Shown: positions 25,667-35,289, counted from the stretch's first letter. The stretch is 64,000 bases of DNA from Diaphorobacter ruginosibacter (GCF_014395975.1 NZ_CP060714.1:2914001-2978000); one strand, 5' to 3'. Numbers and translations are program-made. The notes: a model not told the origin generated them from the sequence alone.

Positions 25667-26659
25667 ATGCCCCAACGCCCTGCCATCCTCCGCCGCACCG
25701 CCCTGGCGCTGGCCACACTGGCCATCCTGACTGGCCTGCCCCCCGGCGTCCGGGCGGCCGATGCGGCCTGGCCCTCCAAGCCCATCCGCCTCGTCGTGCC
25801 CTACCCTCCAGGCGGCAGCTCGGACATCATCGCCCGCTCCATCAGCCAGCACATCTCGCAGGCACTCAAGCAACCGGTCATCGTCGACAACAAGCCCGGC
25901 GCCAACGGCAATCTGGGCGCCGAGCTGGTCGCGCGCGCCCAGCCCGATGGCTACACCTGGCTGCTGTGCGACCTGGGCGCGCTGGCGATCTCGCCGTCGG
26001 TCTACACCAAGCTGAGCTTCGATCCATCCAAGGACCTGCGCGGCGCGGCCATGCTGGCCTACTCGCCGCACATGCTGGTGGTGCACCCCTCCGTACCCGC
26101 CAACAACCTGCAGGAGCTGGTCGCGCTGTCGCACAAGCAGGACCTGAACTTCGCAGTCACCGCGACCGGCAGCGCGCCGCACCTGGCCGGCGTAGAGCTG
26201 GCGCGGCTCACCGGAGCCAAATGGGTCTACGTGCCCTACAAGGGCGGAGTGCAGTCGGTACAGGACACCGTGGCCGGGCAGACCCAGGTGCTGATGAACG
26301 GCATGCTCGCCACCTATCCTCAGGTGCAGGCCGGCAAGCTCAAGCTGCTGGGCATATCGAAGGCCACGCGCATGCCGCTGATCGCCGACGTGCCCACGTT
26401 GGCCGAGCAAGGCGCGAAGGGCTTCGCTTCGGGCACCTGGCAGGGCGTGGTGCTGCCGGCCAAAACACCCGACGCGGTAAGACAGCGGGTAAACCAGGCG
26501 CTGACCGAGGCCATCCGCTCGCCCGAGGTGCGCTCGCGCCTGACCGGCCAAGGCGCCGAGGTGGTGACCATGACGCCCGCCGAGACCGATCGCTTCTTCG
26601 CCGCCGAGCGCGCGCACTGGCAGCAAGTGGTGCAGGCCGCGCAGATTCGGCTCGACTGA
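25667..26659 (+). CDS. Bug family (TctC-type) periplasmic solute receptor
   Basis: A 330-residue receptor with a signal peptide (MPQRPAILRRTALALATLAI followed by a Gly/Pro region and VRAADA). Bug motifs are VVPYPPGGSSDIIARSISQ, NKPGANGNLGAELVA and VPYKGGVQSVQDTVAGQTQ. AGGAG lies just before the start. It opens the rightward aldarate operon and is the third orphan Bug protein in the window; a C4-C6 sugar acid ligand is inferred from context only. Confidence 0.9.
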   Translation: MPQRPAILRRTALALATLAILTGLPPGVRAADAAWPSKPIRLVVPYPPGGSSDIIARSISQHISQALKQPVIVDNKPGANGNLGAELVARAQPDGYTWLLCDLGALAISPSVYTKLSFDPSKDLRGAAMLAYSPHMLVVHPSVPANNLQELVALSHKQDLNFAVTATGSAPHLAGVELARLTGAKWVYVPYKGGVQSVQDTVAGQTQVLMNGMLATYPQVQAGKLKLLGISKATRMPLIADVPTLAEQGAKGFASGTWQGVVLPAKTPDAVRQRVNQALTEAIRSPEVRSRLTGQGAEVVTMTPAETDRFFAAERAHWQQVVQAAQIRLD

Positions 26660-26755
26660 CGACTCTCCAGACCCGCGGGATACTTGTCGGAAAAACCTGA
26701 TCCAGACTCGCGAAATCAGCATTCAGTACCGACTGAAAAACAAGGAATCCCCTGC

Positions 26756-27721
26756 ATGGCCCAACCCCGCCCCCGCATTCTTCAATACGGCAAGATGCCA
26801 CTGCCCCAGCTCGACGACGACCTGGCCCAGGCCTACGACGTGCAACTGCTGTCGCAGCAGGCGGACCCCGACAGCTTTCTCGCCGAGCACGGTGCACAGT
26901 TCGAGTACCTGGTCACCTCGGCCGGCATGGGCCTGCCGGGGCACGTGGTCGATGCCCTGCCGAACCTGAAATTCGTCAGCAGCTTCGGGGTGGGCTTCGA
27001 CTCGCTGGACCGGGAAGCGCTGCTGCGCCGCGGCGCGCGCGTGGGCTACACGCCCGGCGTGCTCGACGACTGCGTGGCCGACATGGCCTTCGCGCTGCTG
27101 CTCGACGCGGCGCGCGGCCTCAGCGAATCCGACCGCTTCGTGCGCCGCGGCGACTGGAGCCGGGGGCGCTTCGGCACACGCACGCGCGCCAGCGGCAAGC
27201 GCCTGGGCATCTTCGGCATGGGACGCATCGGCAGCACCGTGGCGCGGCGCGCCGCCGGTTTCGACATGGAAGTCGCCTACCACAACCGCCGCCCAGTCGA
27301 AGGCTCTCCGCACCGCTACCTGCCCTCGCTGCTGGAACTGGCACGCTGGGCCGATTTCCTGGTCATCACCGCCGCCGGCGGCGAAGGCACGCGCCACCTG
27401 GTCGATGCCGAGGTGCTCGCCGCGCTGGGCCCCCAGGGCTTCCTCGTCAACGTGGCCCGTGGCAGCGTGGTCGATGAAGCAGCCCTGGCCGCCGCACTGC
27501 AGGCCGGGCGCATCGCCGGTGCCGGCCTCGATGTCTTCGAGGATGAGCCCCGCCCCCTGCCCGCCTTGCTGGCGCTGGACAACGTGGTGCTCGCCCCCCA
27601 CATCGCCAGCGGCACGCATGAAACCCGCCGCGCCATGGCCGACCTGGTGCTGCACAACCTGCAGCAGTTCATCGCCACGGGGCACCCCGTGGTCGAGGTG
27701 CCCTGGTCCGCCGCGCGCTGA
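26756..27721 (+). CDS. D-isomer-specific 2-hydroxyacid dehydrogenase (glyoxylate/hydroxypyruvate reductase-like)
   Basis: A 321-residue NAD(P)-dependent enzyme. The Rossmann loop is LGIFGMGRIGSTVARR. Catalytic Arg is in NVARGSVVDEAAL, Glu in DVFEDEPRP and His in LAPHIASGTHETRR. The hydroxypyruvate or glyoxylate reductase branch is likely, which would help recycle C3 acids made by garL. The ATG at 26756 has AAGGAA at 26741-26746. An upstream extension is unconserved. It sits 34 bp before gudD. Confidence 0.87.
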   Translation: MAQPRPRILQYGKMPLPQLDDDLAQAYDVQLLSQQADPDSFLAEHGAQFEYLVTSAGMGLPGHVVDALPNLKFVSSFGVGFDSLDREALLRRGARVGYTPGVLDDCVADMAFALLLDAARGLSESDRFVRRGDWSRGRFGTRTRASGKRLGIFGMGRIGSTVARRAAGFDMEVAYHNRRPVEGSPHRYLPSLLELARWADFLVITAAGGEGTRHLVDAEVLAALGPQGFLVNVARGSVVDEAALAAALQAGRIAGAGLDVFEDEPRPLPALLALDNVVLAPHIASGTHETRRAMADLVLHNLQQFIATGHPVVEVPWSAAR

Positions 27722-27754
27722 CCCCCTTTCTTCCCTTCGCCATTGCTTCTGCCC

Positions 27755-29092
27755 ATGTCCTCCACACCCACCATCACCGAGATCGAAGTCATCCCCGTCG
27801 CGGGCCGTGACGGCATGCTGATGAACCTCAGCGGCGCGCATGCGCCCTTCTTCACACGCAACATCGTGCTCATCCACGACAGCAGCGGCCACACCGGCGT
27901 GGGCGAGGTGCCTGGCGGCGAGGGAATCCGCCAGGCACTGGAGGACAGCAGGAGCGTGCTGCTCGGCCAACCCATAGGCCGGCATCTGCAGCTGCTGCAG
28001 CTCATGCACAAGGCACTGGAAGGCCGCGACACCGGCGGGCGCGGCCTGCAGACCTTCGACCTGCGCATCGCCGTGCACGCAGTCACGGCGGTCGAGTCCG
28101 CCCTGCTTGACCTGCTGGGCCAGCACCTGGGCGTGCCGGTGGCTGCCCTGCTGGGTGAAGGCCAGCAACGTGAGCGCGTGGAAATGCTGGGCTATCTGTT
28201 CTTCGTCGGCCCCAGCGACCAGACCGACCTGCCCTATGTGAAGCCCGGTGAAGACAGGCTCGGCAGCGACGAATGGACCCAGGTGCGCCACATGACCGCG
28301 ATGGACCCCGCCGCCATCGTGCGCCAGGCCGAGGCCGCGCATGCGCGCTACGGCTTCAACGACTTCAAGCTCAAGGGCGGTGTGCTGGCCGGCGAGCAGG
28401 AGGTGGAGGCGGTGACCGCGCTGGCCCAACGCTTTCCCCAAGCCCGCGTCACGTTGGACCCCAACGGCGGCTGGCTGCTCCGGGACGCGATCCGCCTGAT
28501 GCGCGACATGCGCGGCGTGCTCGCCTATGCCGAAGATCCCTGCGGGGCCGAGGGCGGCTTCTCGGGCCGCGAGGTGATGGCAGAGTTCCGCCGCGCCACC
28601 GGCCTGCCCACGGCCACCAACATGATCGCCACCGACTGGCGCCAGATGGCACACGCGCTGTCGCTGCAGTCGGTGGACATCCCGCTGGCCGACCCGCACT
28701 TCTGGACCATGGCCGGCTCGGTGCGCGTGGGTCAGACCTGCCGCGACTGGGGCCTGACCTGGGGCTCGCACTCCAACAACCATTTCGACATCTCGCTCGC
28801 CATGTTCACCCACGTGGCAGCCGCCGTGCCCGGCAAGGTCACCGCCATCGACACCCACTGGATCTGGCAGGACGGCCAGTATCTCACCCAGAACCCGCTC
28901 ACGATCCAGGGCGGCTTTGTCCAGGTGCCCCAGATCCCCGGCCTGGGCGTCACCGTGGACCGCGCCGCACTGCAGCGCGCCAACGCACTCTACCTGGAGC
29001 ACGGCCTGGGCGCGCGCAACGATGCCATGGCCATGCAGTACCTGATGCCAGGCTGGAGCTTCGACAACAAACGGCCCTGCATGGTGCGCTAA
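27755..29092 (+). CDS. gudD: Glucarate dehydratase
   Basis: A 445-residue protein, very close to E. coli GudD in length and sequence. It begins with EVIPVAGRDGMLMNLSGAH and has AHAPFFTRNIVLI, the KxK pair in NDFKLKGGVLAG, DPNGGW, AYAEDPCGAE, ATNMIATDWRQM, GSHSNNHFDISLAMFTHV and the terminal SFDNKRPCMVR. It dehydrates D-glucarate (and L-idarate) to 5-keto-4-deoxyglucarate. The second ATG at 27755 is preferred to one four codons upstream. Confidence 0.96.
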   Translation: MSSTPTITEIEVIPVAGRDGMLMNLSGAHAPFFTRNIVLIHDSSGHTGVGEVPGGEGIRQALEDSRSVLLGQPIGRHLQLLQLMHKALEGRDTGGRGLQTFDLRIAVHAVTAVESALLDLLGQHLGVPVAALLGEGQQRERVEMLGYLFFVGPSDQTDLPYVKPGEDRLGSDEWTQVRHMTAMDPAAIVRQAEAAHARYGFNDFKLKGGVLAGEQEVEAVTALAQRFPQARVTLDPNGGWLLRDAIRLMRDMRGVLAYAEDPCGAEGGFSGREVMAEFRRATGLPTATNMIATDWRQMAHALSLQSVDIPLADPHFWTMAGSVRVGQTCRDWGLTWGSHSNNHFDISLAMFTHVAAAVPGKVTAIDTHWIWQDGQYLTQNPLTIQGGFVQVPQIPGLGVTVDRAALQRANALYLEHGLGARNDAMAMQYLMPGWSFDNKRPCMVR

Positions 29093-29159
29093 AGACACCC
29101 CTCACAGGCAGGCAGCGCTCTGGCGACGCCTGCGTCCGCGGACCGGGATTACGGCGGAC

Positions 29160-29873
29160 TCACTCGATCACACCCCGGGCCCTGGCCTGCTGCACTGCCG
29201 AGACGCGCGAGTTCACGGCCAGCTTGCGGTAGATGCGCTTGATGTGCGTATCCACCGTGAAGCGCGACAGCGAAATGTGCTCCGCGATCTCGCGGTTCGT
29301 CATGCCGTTGGCCACCAGCCGCAGGATCATGGCCTCGCGCTCGGTGAAGGCATGGTCGCCCTGGGGCACCTGCGCGGAACCCTGGGGTGCGACGGGCAGC
29401 AGCTCCAGGATGCGCCGCGCGATGAACGGGTCGATCGGAGCCCCACCGCGCAGCACGCTGCGGATGGACAGCGTGACTTCAAGGTCATCGCGCTCCTTGA
29501 GCACGTACCCTGTGGCTCCGGCGCGCAGCGCCCCCAGGATCGCCTCCTCCGAGCTCCATGCCGACACGACCAGGATGCCCAGGCCGGGATCATCGGCGCG
29601 CAACTCGACGATCAGCGAACGCCCATTGCCGTCCGGAAGCTCCAGATCGACCAGGGCGAGCGCCACCGGCTGCTGCGCGAGAAAGCTCCGCGCCTCCGCC
29701 AGCGATCCCACGACGACGAGGTCGGACTCCGCATAGCCGAGCTGCTGCAGCACCAGCGCCAGCCGGCGCTGCAGCAATGGCTCGTCCTCCACCACCAGAA
29801 CGGGAACGGGCAGCGCGGACTGCGCTGACGGCGAATGGAGCGGCGCGGAGGATGAAAATGATTCGGAAGACAT
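29160..29873 (-). CDS. NarL/FixJ-type response regulator (orphan)
   Basis: A 237-residue two-domain regulator. The receiver (about 25-140) has acidic residues in LVVEDEP, the phosphoacceptor Asp in LALVDLELPDGNG, and Lys in GYVLKERDD. The C-terminal LuxR helix-turn-helix (about 175-235) has FTEREAMILRLVANGMTNREIAEHI cut to its core TEREAMILRLVANG and DTHIKRIYRKL. No histidine kinase is next to it, so its partner is unknown. A TTG four codons upstream is an alternative start. Confidence 0.9.
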   Translation of the reverse strand: MSSESFSSSAPLHSPSAQSALPVPVLVVEDEPLLQRRLALVLQQLGYAESDLVVVGSLAEARSFLAQQPVALALVDLELPDGNGRSLIVELRADDPGLGILVVSAWSSEEAILGALRAGATGYVLKERDDLEVTLSIRSVLRGGAPIDPFIARRILELLPVAPQGSAQVPQGDHAFTEREAMILRLVANGMTNREIAEHISLSRFTVDTHIKRIYRKLAVNSRVSAVQQARARGVIE

Positions 29874-29935
29874 CGAAGCCTGCAAAAAAGGAAACTCGTT
29901 TTCAGCCCATCAGGGCGCAGGAACCATCACGGACA

Positions 29936-29968
29936 GTGCAGCCGGCGCCGCGTGCCCGCCGGCTGCAC
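29936..29968. repeat. Strong inverted repeat between the response regulator and prfB
   Basis: GTGCAGCCGGC (29936-29946) and GCCGGCTGCAC (29958-29968) are perfect complements with an 11-base spacer. No T-run follows, so it is not a standard terminator. It lies in the 346-bp gap that also must hold two divergent promoters; I see nothing else in the gap. Confidence 0.75.
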
Positions 29969-30219
29969 CCGGCATTTGGCAACAAAAGGTGTCACAAGAA
30001 CACGAGAGGCGGCGGAGAACCTCCATGCGGTCGATCCTAGAGAGCTTTTGCCCTTTCGCATATCCCCTAAACAGGTGAATTTCGACGCCGGTCTCCCTGT
30101 AAAAACCGCGATTCGACCCGAACTGCAGAAGCAACACCACTGCGGCGAGGCTGGATCGCCCATCCATGAGAAAATAGCGGGTTATCTACAAAAGAACATC
30201 AGCTCAAGGAATTACGAAA

Positions 30220-31324
30220 ATGGACGCAGAACGCATCAACCAAATTGGCTCCACCCTCGAAGACCTGTCCACCCGGACGGAAGAGCTTCGGAGGTATCTT
30301 TGACTACGATGCAAAGTTTGAACGCCTGCGCACGGTAAACGCATCACTCGAAGACCCGAACGTCTGGAACGACCCCAAGAAGGCCCAGGAACTGGGCAAG
30401 GAAAAGAAGTCGCTCGACTCGGTCGTGCTGACGCTGCAGAAGCTCACAGGCGAGCTCGCCGACAACACCGAGCTCTATGAGATGAGCAAGGAAGAAGGCG
30501 ACGAGGCCGGCCTCGAGACCATCGAGGGCGAGACCGCCAAGCTGCAGCCGCTGATCGAGGAGCTCGAGTTCCGCCGCATGTTCAGCAACGAGGCCGACCC
30601 GCTGAACTGCTTCGTCGACATCCAGGCCGGCGCCGGTGGCACCGAAGCCTGCGACTGGGCCAGCATGCTGCTGCGCCAGTACCTGAAGTACGCCGAACGC
30701 AAGGGCTTCAAGACCACGGTGGAAGAAGAAACACCGGGCGACGTCGCCGGCATCAAGAGCGCCACGATCAAGATCGAGGGCGAATACGCCTACGGCCTGC
30801 TGCGCACCGAGACCGGTGTGCACCGCCTCGTGCGCAAGTCGCCGTTCGACTCCTCGGGCGGTCGCCACACGTCGTTCGCTTCGCTGTTCGTCTATCCCGA
30901 GATCGACGATTCCATCGAGATCAACATCAACCCGTCCGACGTGCGCACCGACACCTACCGCGCGTCCGGCGCGGGCGGCCAGCACATCAACAAGACCGAT
31001 TCGGCCGTGCGCCTGACGCACATCCCCACCGGCATCGTCGTGCAATGCCAGGACGGCCGCAGCCAGCACAGCAACCGCGACGTGGCATGGCAGCGCCTGC
31101 GCTCGCGCCTGTACGACTACGAAATGCGCAAGCGCATGGAAGAGCAGCAGAAGCTCGAGGACACCAAGACCGACGTGGGCTGGGGCCACCAGATCCGCTC
31201 GTACGTGCTGGACAACAGCCGCATCAAGGACCTGCGCACCAACGTCGAAGTCTCCGCCACGCAGAAGGTGCTGGACGGTGATCTGGACGTGTTCATCGAA
31301 GCCTCGCTCAAGCAAGGCGTTTAA
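30220..31324 (+). CDS. prfB: Peptide chain release factor 2 with programmed +1 frameshift
   Basis: The gene is join(30220..30300, 30302..31324), 367 residues. The first 27 codons end at an in-frame TGA (30301-30303) within TATCTTTGAC. Slippage of one base on CTT-T gives Asp (GAC) and the rest of RF2. A GGAGG five bases upstream of the slip codon acts as the internal Shine-Dalgarno that stimulates shifting. The protein has the GGQ motif in ASGAGGQHINKTDSAVR and the SPF codon-recognition motif in RKSPFDSSG. It releases chains at UGA and UAA and regulates its own level by the frameshift. Confidence 0.96.
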
Positions 31325-31393
31325 CGCCAGGGCCGCCGCCGTGCGGCCTCTTCGCATTCCCCACTCGCTCTACTTCAAGGAAAGATTCAAGCC

Positions 31394-34105
31394 ATGATGA
31401 GAGAAGGACAAGCCACCGCGATCCAGCGCCTCGACTACACGGCGCCTGCGTTCTGGATCGACACCGTGGATCTCACGTTCGACCTGGACCCCGCCAAGAC
31501 GCGGGTGCTCAGCAAGATGCGCATCCGCCGCAACATGGACGTGCCCGCTCAGCCGCTGCGCCTGGACGGCGAGGAACTGAACCTGGCCCGCGTGATGGTC
31601 AATGGCGGCGGTACCTCGTTCAAGATGGAAGGCTCGCAGCTCGTGCTGGAGAACCTGCCCGAAGGCGATGCCCCCATCGACCTGGAAATCTTCACGACCT
31701 GCGCGCCCATCAAGAACACCCAGCTCTCGGGCCTGTATGTAAGCAACGACACGTTCTTCACACAGTGCGAAGCCGAGGGCTTTCGCCGCATCACCTATTT
31801 CCTCGACCGTCCCGACGTGATGGCGATGTACACCGTCACGCTGCGCGCGAACAAGGCACAGTACCCGGTGCTGCTGTCCAACGGAAACCTCGTGGACAGC
31901 GGCGAGCTGGAGGACGGCCGCCATTTCGCCAAGTGGGTCGATCCGCACAAGAAACCCAGCTACCTGTTCGCCCTGGTGGCGGGCAAGCTCGTGGCGCGCG
32001 AGCAGCAGATCAGGAGCCGCGCGGGCAACAACCACCTGCTGCAGGTCTTCGTGCGCCCCGGCGACCTCGAGAAGACCGAGCACGCCATGAACTCGCTCAT
32101 GGCCTCCATCGCCTGGGACGAGGCGCGCTTTGGCCTGTCGCTGGACCTGGATCGCTTCATGATCGTCGCCACCAGCGACTTCAACATGGGCGCCATGGAG
32201 AACAAGGGCCTGAATATCTTCAACACCAAGTACGTGCTGGCCAGCCAGTCCACCGCGACCGACGTGGACTTCGCCAACATCGAATCGGTGGTCGGCCACG
32301 AGTACTTCCACAACTGGACCGGCGACCGCGTGACCTGCCGCGACTGGTTCCAGCTCTCGCTCAAGGAGGGCCTCACCGTCTTCCGCGACCAGGAGTTCAG
32401 CATGGACATGGCCGGCAGCACGTCGGCCCGCGCCGTCAAGCGCATCGAGGACGTGCGCGTGCTGCGCACCGTGCAGTTCCCCGAGGACGCCGGCCCCATG
32501 GCCCATCCCGTGCGCCCCGACAGCTACGTGGAAATCAACAACTTCTACACCGTCACCATCTATGAAAAAGGTGCGGAAGTCGTGCGCATGCAGCACAACC
32601 TCGTGGGCCGCGAAGGCTTCGCGAAGGGCATGAAGCTGTACTTCGAACGCCACGACGGCCAGGCCGTGACCTGCGACGATTTCGTGCAGGCGATGGCCGA
32701 CGCCAACCCGGAGAGCCCGCTCGCGCAGAACCTGGAGCAGTTCAAGCGCTGGTACAGCCAGGCCGGCACGCCGCGCGTTGCCGCACAGGGCCGCTACGAC
32801 GCCGATGCGCGCACCTACACGCTCGCACTGTCGCAATCCTGCCCCGCAACGCCGGGCCAGGGCGACAAGCAGCCGTTCGTCATTCCCGTCACGCTCGGCC
32901 TGCTGGGCGCGGACGGCAGCGCCCTGCCCCTGCAGCAGCAAGGCGACGCGCACGCCGGCGGCACCGAACGCACCATCGTGCTGACCGAGCCGCGCATGGA
33001 GATCACCTTCGTCAACGTGGACTCGGCCCCTGTGCCCTCGCTGCTGCGCGGCTTCAGCGCACCGGTGGTTCTGGAATGCGAGTTCAGCGATGCCGACCTG
33101 CTGAACCTGCTGGCTCATGACGGCGATCCGTTCAACCGCTGGGAAGCCGGCCAGCGCCTGGGGCTGCGCATCGCCCTCGGCGCCATTGCCAATCCCGGCG
33201 TCACGGCCAATGCGCAAGGCGATGTCGAGCAGTCCGTCCTGCCGGCCAGCTTCGTGCAGGCCATGCGCGACGTGCTACGCAATCCTTCGCTCGATGCCGC
33301 CTTCAAGGAGCTGGTGCTCACGCTGCCGTCCGAGGGCTACATCGCCGAGCAGATGGACGAGGTGGATCCGCAGCGCATCCACACCGTGCGCGAAGCCATG
33401 CGTGCCGAACTGGCCGCATCGCTGCACGAGGACTGGATCCAGGCGTTCGAGGACAACCAGACACCCGGAGCCTACAGCCCCGACGCCACCTCGGCCGGCC
33501 GCCGCGCGCTTGCAGGGCATGCCCTGAACATGCTGTGCCTGGCCGCACGCAGGAGCGGCGACACGCTCTGGCCCGGCAAGACCTACCAGCGCTTCAAGGA
33601 TGCGGGCAACATGACCGACCGCTTCAGCGCGCTCGCCGCGCTGGTGAACAGCGGCCATGAACTGGCCCGCCCCGCGCTGGAGCGCTTCCACGCCCTGTTC
33701 AAGGACGAGGACCTGGTGGTCGACAAGTGGTTCGCACTGCAGGCCGGTACGTCGGACCGCAATGGCAACATCCTGCCCGCGGTGCGCGAGCTGATGAAGC
33801 ACCCCGACTTCCAGCTCAAGAACCCCAACCGCGCACGCAGCGTGATCTTCAGCTACTGCAACGCCAACCCCGGCGCATTCCACCGTGCCGACGGCGCCGG
33901 CTACGCCTACTGGGCCGACCGTGTGCTGGAGCTCGACGGCTTCAACCCGCAGGTCGCCTCGCGCCTTGCGCGCGCCATGGACCGCTGGCGCAAGCTGGCC
34001 GAACCCTACCGCGCCCTCGCCCGCGCCGCCATCGAACGCGTGGCGGCCAAGCCCGACCTGAGCAACGACGTACGTGAAGTGGTCACGCGCGCGCTGGCGG
34101 ATTGA
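31394..34105 (+). CDS. pepN: Aminopeptidase N
   Basis: A 903-residue M1 zinc metallopeptidase, full length for the E. coli-type PepN. The substrate-anchoring motif is MGAMENKGLNIFN, and the zinc site is HEYFHNWTGDRVTC with the third ligand Glu in LKEGLTVFRDQEF. C-terminal helical domains follow, ending VREVVTRALAD-like. It trims N-terminal residues from cytoplasmic peptides. It is 69 bp after prfB. Confidence 0.96.
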   Translation: MMREGQATAIQRLDYTAPAFWIDTVDLTFDLDPAKTRVLSKMRIRRNMDVPAQPLRLDGEELNLARVMVNGGGTSFKMEGSQLVLENLPEGDAPIDLEIFTTCAPIKNTQLSGLYVSNDTFFTQCEAEGFRRITYFLDRPDVMAMYTVTLRANKAQYPVLLSNGNLVDSGELEDGRHFAKWVDPHKKPSYLFALVAGKLVAREQQIRSRAGNNHLLQVFVRPGDLEKTEHAMNSLMASIAWDEARFGLSLDLDRFMIVATSDFNMGAMENKGLNIFNTKYVLASQSTATDVDFANIESVVGHEYFHNWTGDRVTCRDWFQLSLKEGLTVFRDQEFSMDMAGSTSARAVKRIEDVRVLRTVQFPEDAGPMAHPVRPDSYVEINNFYTVTIYEKGAEVVRMQHNLVGREGFAKGMKLYFERHDGQAVTCDDFVQAMADANPESPLAQNLEQFKRWYSQAGTPRVAAQGRYDADARTYTLALSQSCPATPGQGDKQPFVIPVTLGLLGADGSALPLQQQGDAHAGGTERTIVLTEPRMEITFVNVDSAPVPSLLRGFSAPVVLECEFSDADLLNLLAHDGDPFNRWEAGQRLGLRIALGAIANPGVTANAQGDVEQSVLPASFVQAMRDVLRNPSLDAAFKELVLTLPSEGYIAEQMDEVDPQRIHTVREAMRAELAASLHEDWIQAFEDNQTPGAYSPDATSAGRRALAGHALNMLCLAARRSGDTLWPGKTYQRFKDAGNMTDRFSALAALVNSGHELARPALERFHALFKDEDLVVDKWFALQAGTSDRNGNILPAVRELMKHPDFQLKNPNRARSVIFSYCNANPGAFHRADGAGYAYWADRVLELDGFNPQVASRLARAMDRWRKLAEPYRALARAAIERVAAKPDLSNDVREVVTRALAD

Positions 34106-34158
34106 GCAAGCACAGAGCGCACAGCCGACATAGTTTTGAATCCAGGAGATTGTTAGAC

Positions 34159-35166
34159 ATGACACAACGCATGAGCCTCACGCGCTATCTGGTAGAGCAG
34201 CAGCGCGTGGACGGTCTGATCCCGCCTCAGCTGCGCCTGCTGCTGGAAGTGGTCGCACGCGCCTGCAAGCGCATCAGCTTTGCCGTGAACAAGGGCGAAC
34301 TCGGTGACGTGATGGGCACCGCCGGCAGCGAGAACGTGCAGGGCGAGGTCCAGAAGAAGCTGGACATCATCGCCAACGAAACGCTGATCGAAGCCAATGA
34401 ATGGGGCGGCCACCTCGCCGCCATGGCCTCGGAGGAAATGGAAGGCATCTACGTGGTGCCCAACCGTTACCCGCAAGGCGAATACCTGCTGCTGTTCGAT
34501 CCGCTCGACGGCTCCTCCAACATCGACGTCAACGTCAGCATCGGCACCATCTTCAGCGTGCTCAAGAAGCCCGACGGCCACCCAGGCGTTCATGACAACG
34601 ACTTCCTGCAGCCCGGCACCCAGCAGGTTGCCGCGGGCTACTGCATCTACGGCCCCCAGACCACGCTGGTGCTGACGGTGGGCGACGGCGTCGCCATGTT
34701 CACGCTCGACCGTGAGCAAGGCTCCTTCGTCCTGGTGCGCGACAACATCCGCGTCCCCGAGGACACCAAGGAATTCGCGATCAACATGAGCAACATGCGC
34801 CACTGGGACGCCCCGGTCAAGCGCTACATCGACGAATGCCTGGCCGGCAAGGAAGGCCCGCGCGGCAAGGACTTCAACATGCGCTGGATCGCCAGCATGG
34901 TGGCCGACGTGCACCGCATCCTCATGCGCGGCGGCATCTTCATGTACCCCTGGGACAAGCGCGAACCCAACAAGCCCGGCAAGCTGCGCCTGATGTACGA
35001 AGCCAACCCCATGGGCTGGCTCATCGAGCAAGCCGGCGGCGCGGCCACCAACGGCAAGCAGCGCATCCTGGACATCCAGCCCACACAGCTGCACGAACGC
35101 GTCAGCGTGATCCTGGGCTCGAAGAACGAAGTGGAACGCGTGACCAGCTACCACGCGGAAAAGTGA
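34159..35166 (+). CDS. fbp: Class I fructose-1,6-bisphosphatase
   Basis: A 335-residue enzyme of gluconeogenesis. It begins MTQRMSLTRYLVEQQ at 34159, and a frame extending back over the pepN end was rejected. The metal/active-site motif is LLFDPLDGSSNIDVN, and the substrate region is MLYE-like (LRLMYEANPMGWLIEQAGG). It hydrolyses fructose-1,6-bisphosphate to fructose-6-phosphate. It lies 53 bp after pepN and ends shortly before the tRNA-Thr promoter. Confidence 0.95.
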   Translation: MTQRMSLTRYLVEQQRVDGLIPPQLRLLLEVVARACKRISFAVNKGELGDVMGTAGSENVQGEVQKKLDIIANETLIEANEWGGHLAAMASEEMEGIYVVPNRYPQGEYLLLFDPLDGSSNIDVNVSIGTIFSVLKKPDGHPGVHDNDFLQPGTQQVAAGYCIYGPQTTLVLTVGDGVAMFTLDREQGSFVLVRDNIRVPEDTKEFAINMSNMRHWDAPVKRYIDECLAGKEGPRGKDFNMRWIASMVADVHRILMRGGIFMYPWDKREPNKPGKLRLMYEANPMGWLIEQAGGAATNGKQRILDIQPTQLHERVSVILGSKNEVERVTSYHAEK

Positions 35167-35184
35167 TCATCCGGATTTTCGGTA

Positions 35185-35190
35185 TATAAT
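35185..35190 (+). promoter_or_regulatory. -10 box of the tRNA-Thr promoter
   Basis: TATAAT lies 10 bp upstream of the mature tRNA 5' end. A clear -35 hexamer is not evident. Confidence 0.6.
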
Positions 35191-35200
35191 TACAGTCTTC

Positions 35201-35276
35201 GCCGGTGTAGCTCAGTCGGTAGAGCAGCTCATTCGTAATGAGAAGGTCGCGTGTTCGATTCATGTCTCCGGCACCA
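35201..35276 (+). tRNA. tRNA-Thr (anticodon CGT)
   Basis: A 76-nt cloverleaf with acceptor GCCGGTG/CTCCGGC (one T-T mismatch), a D-stem GCTC/GAGC, the anticodon loop TTCGTAA (CGT at 35234-35236), a T-loop TTCGATT and an encoded CCA end. The T-stem (GCGTG/CATGT) holds two G-T pairs and looks weaker than usual for this tRNA. The accessory region begins directly downstream. Confidence 0.95.
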
Positions 35277-35289
35277 AGATAGATAAGGA

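Noticed and set aside
26723..29098. 791-residue minus-strand frame across the dehydrogenase and gudD
   Set aside because: It is opposite two genes with clear motifs. Length alone comes from GC bias.
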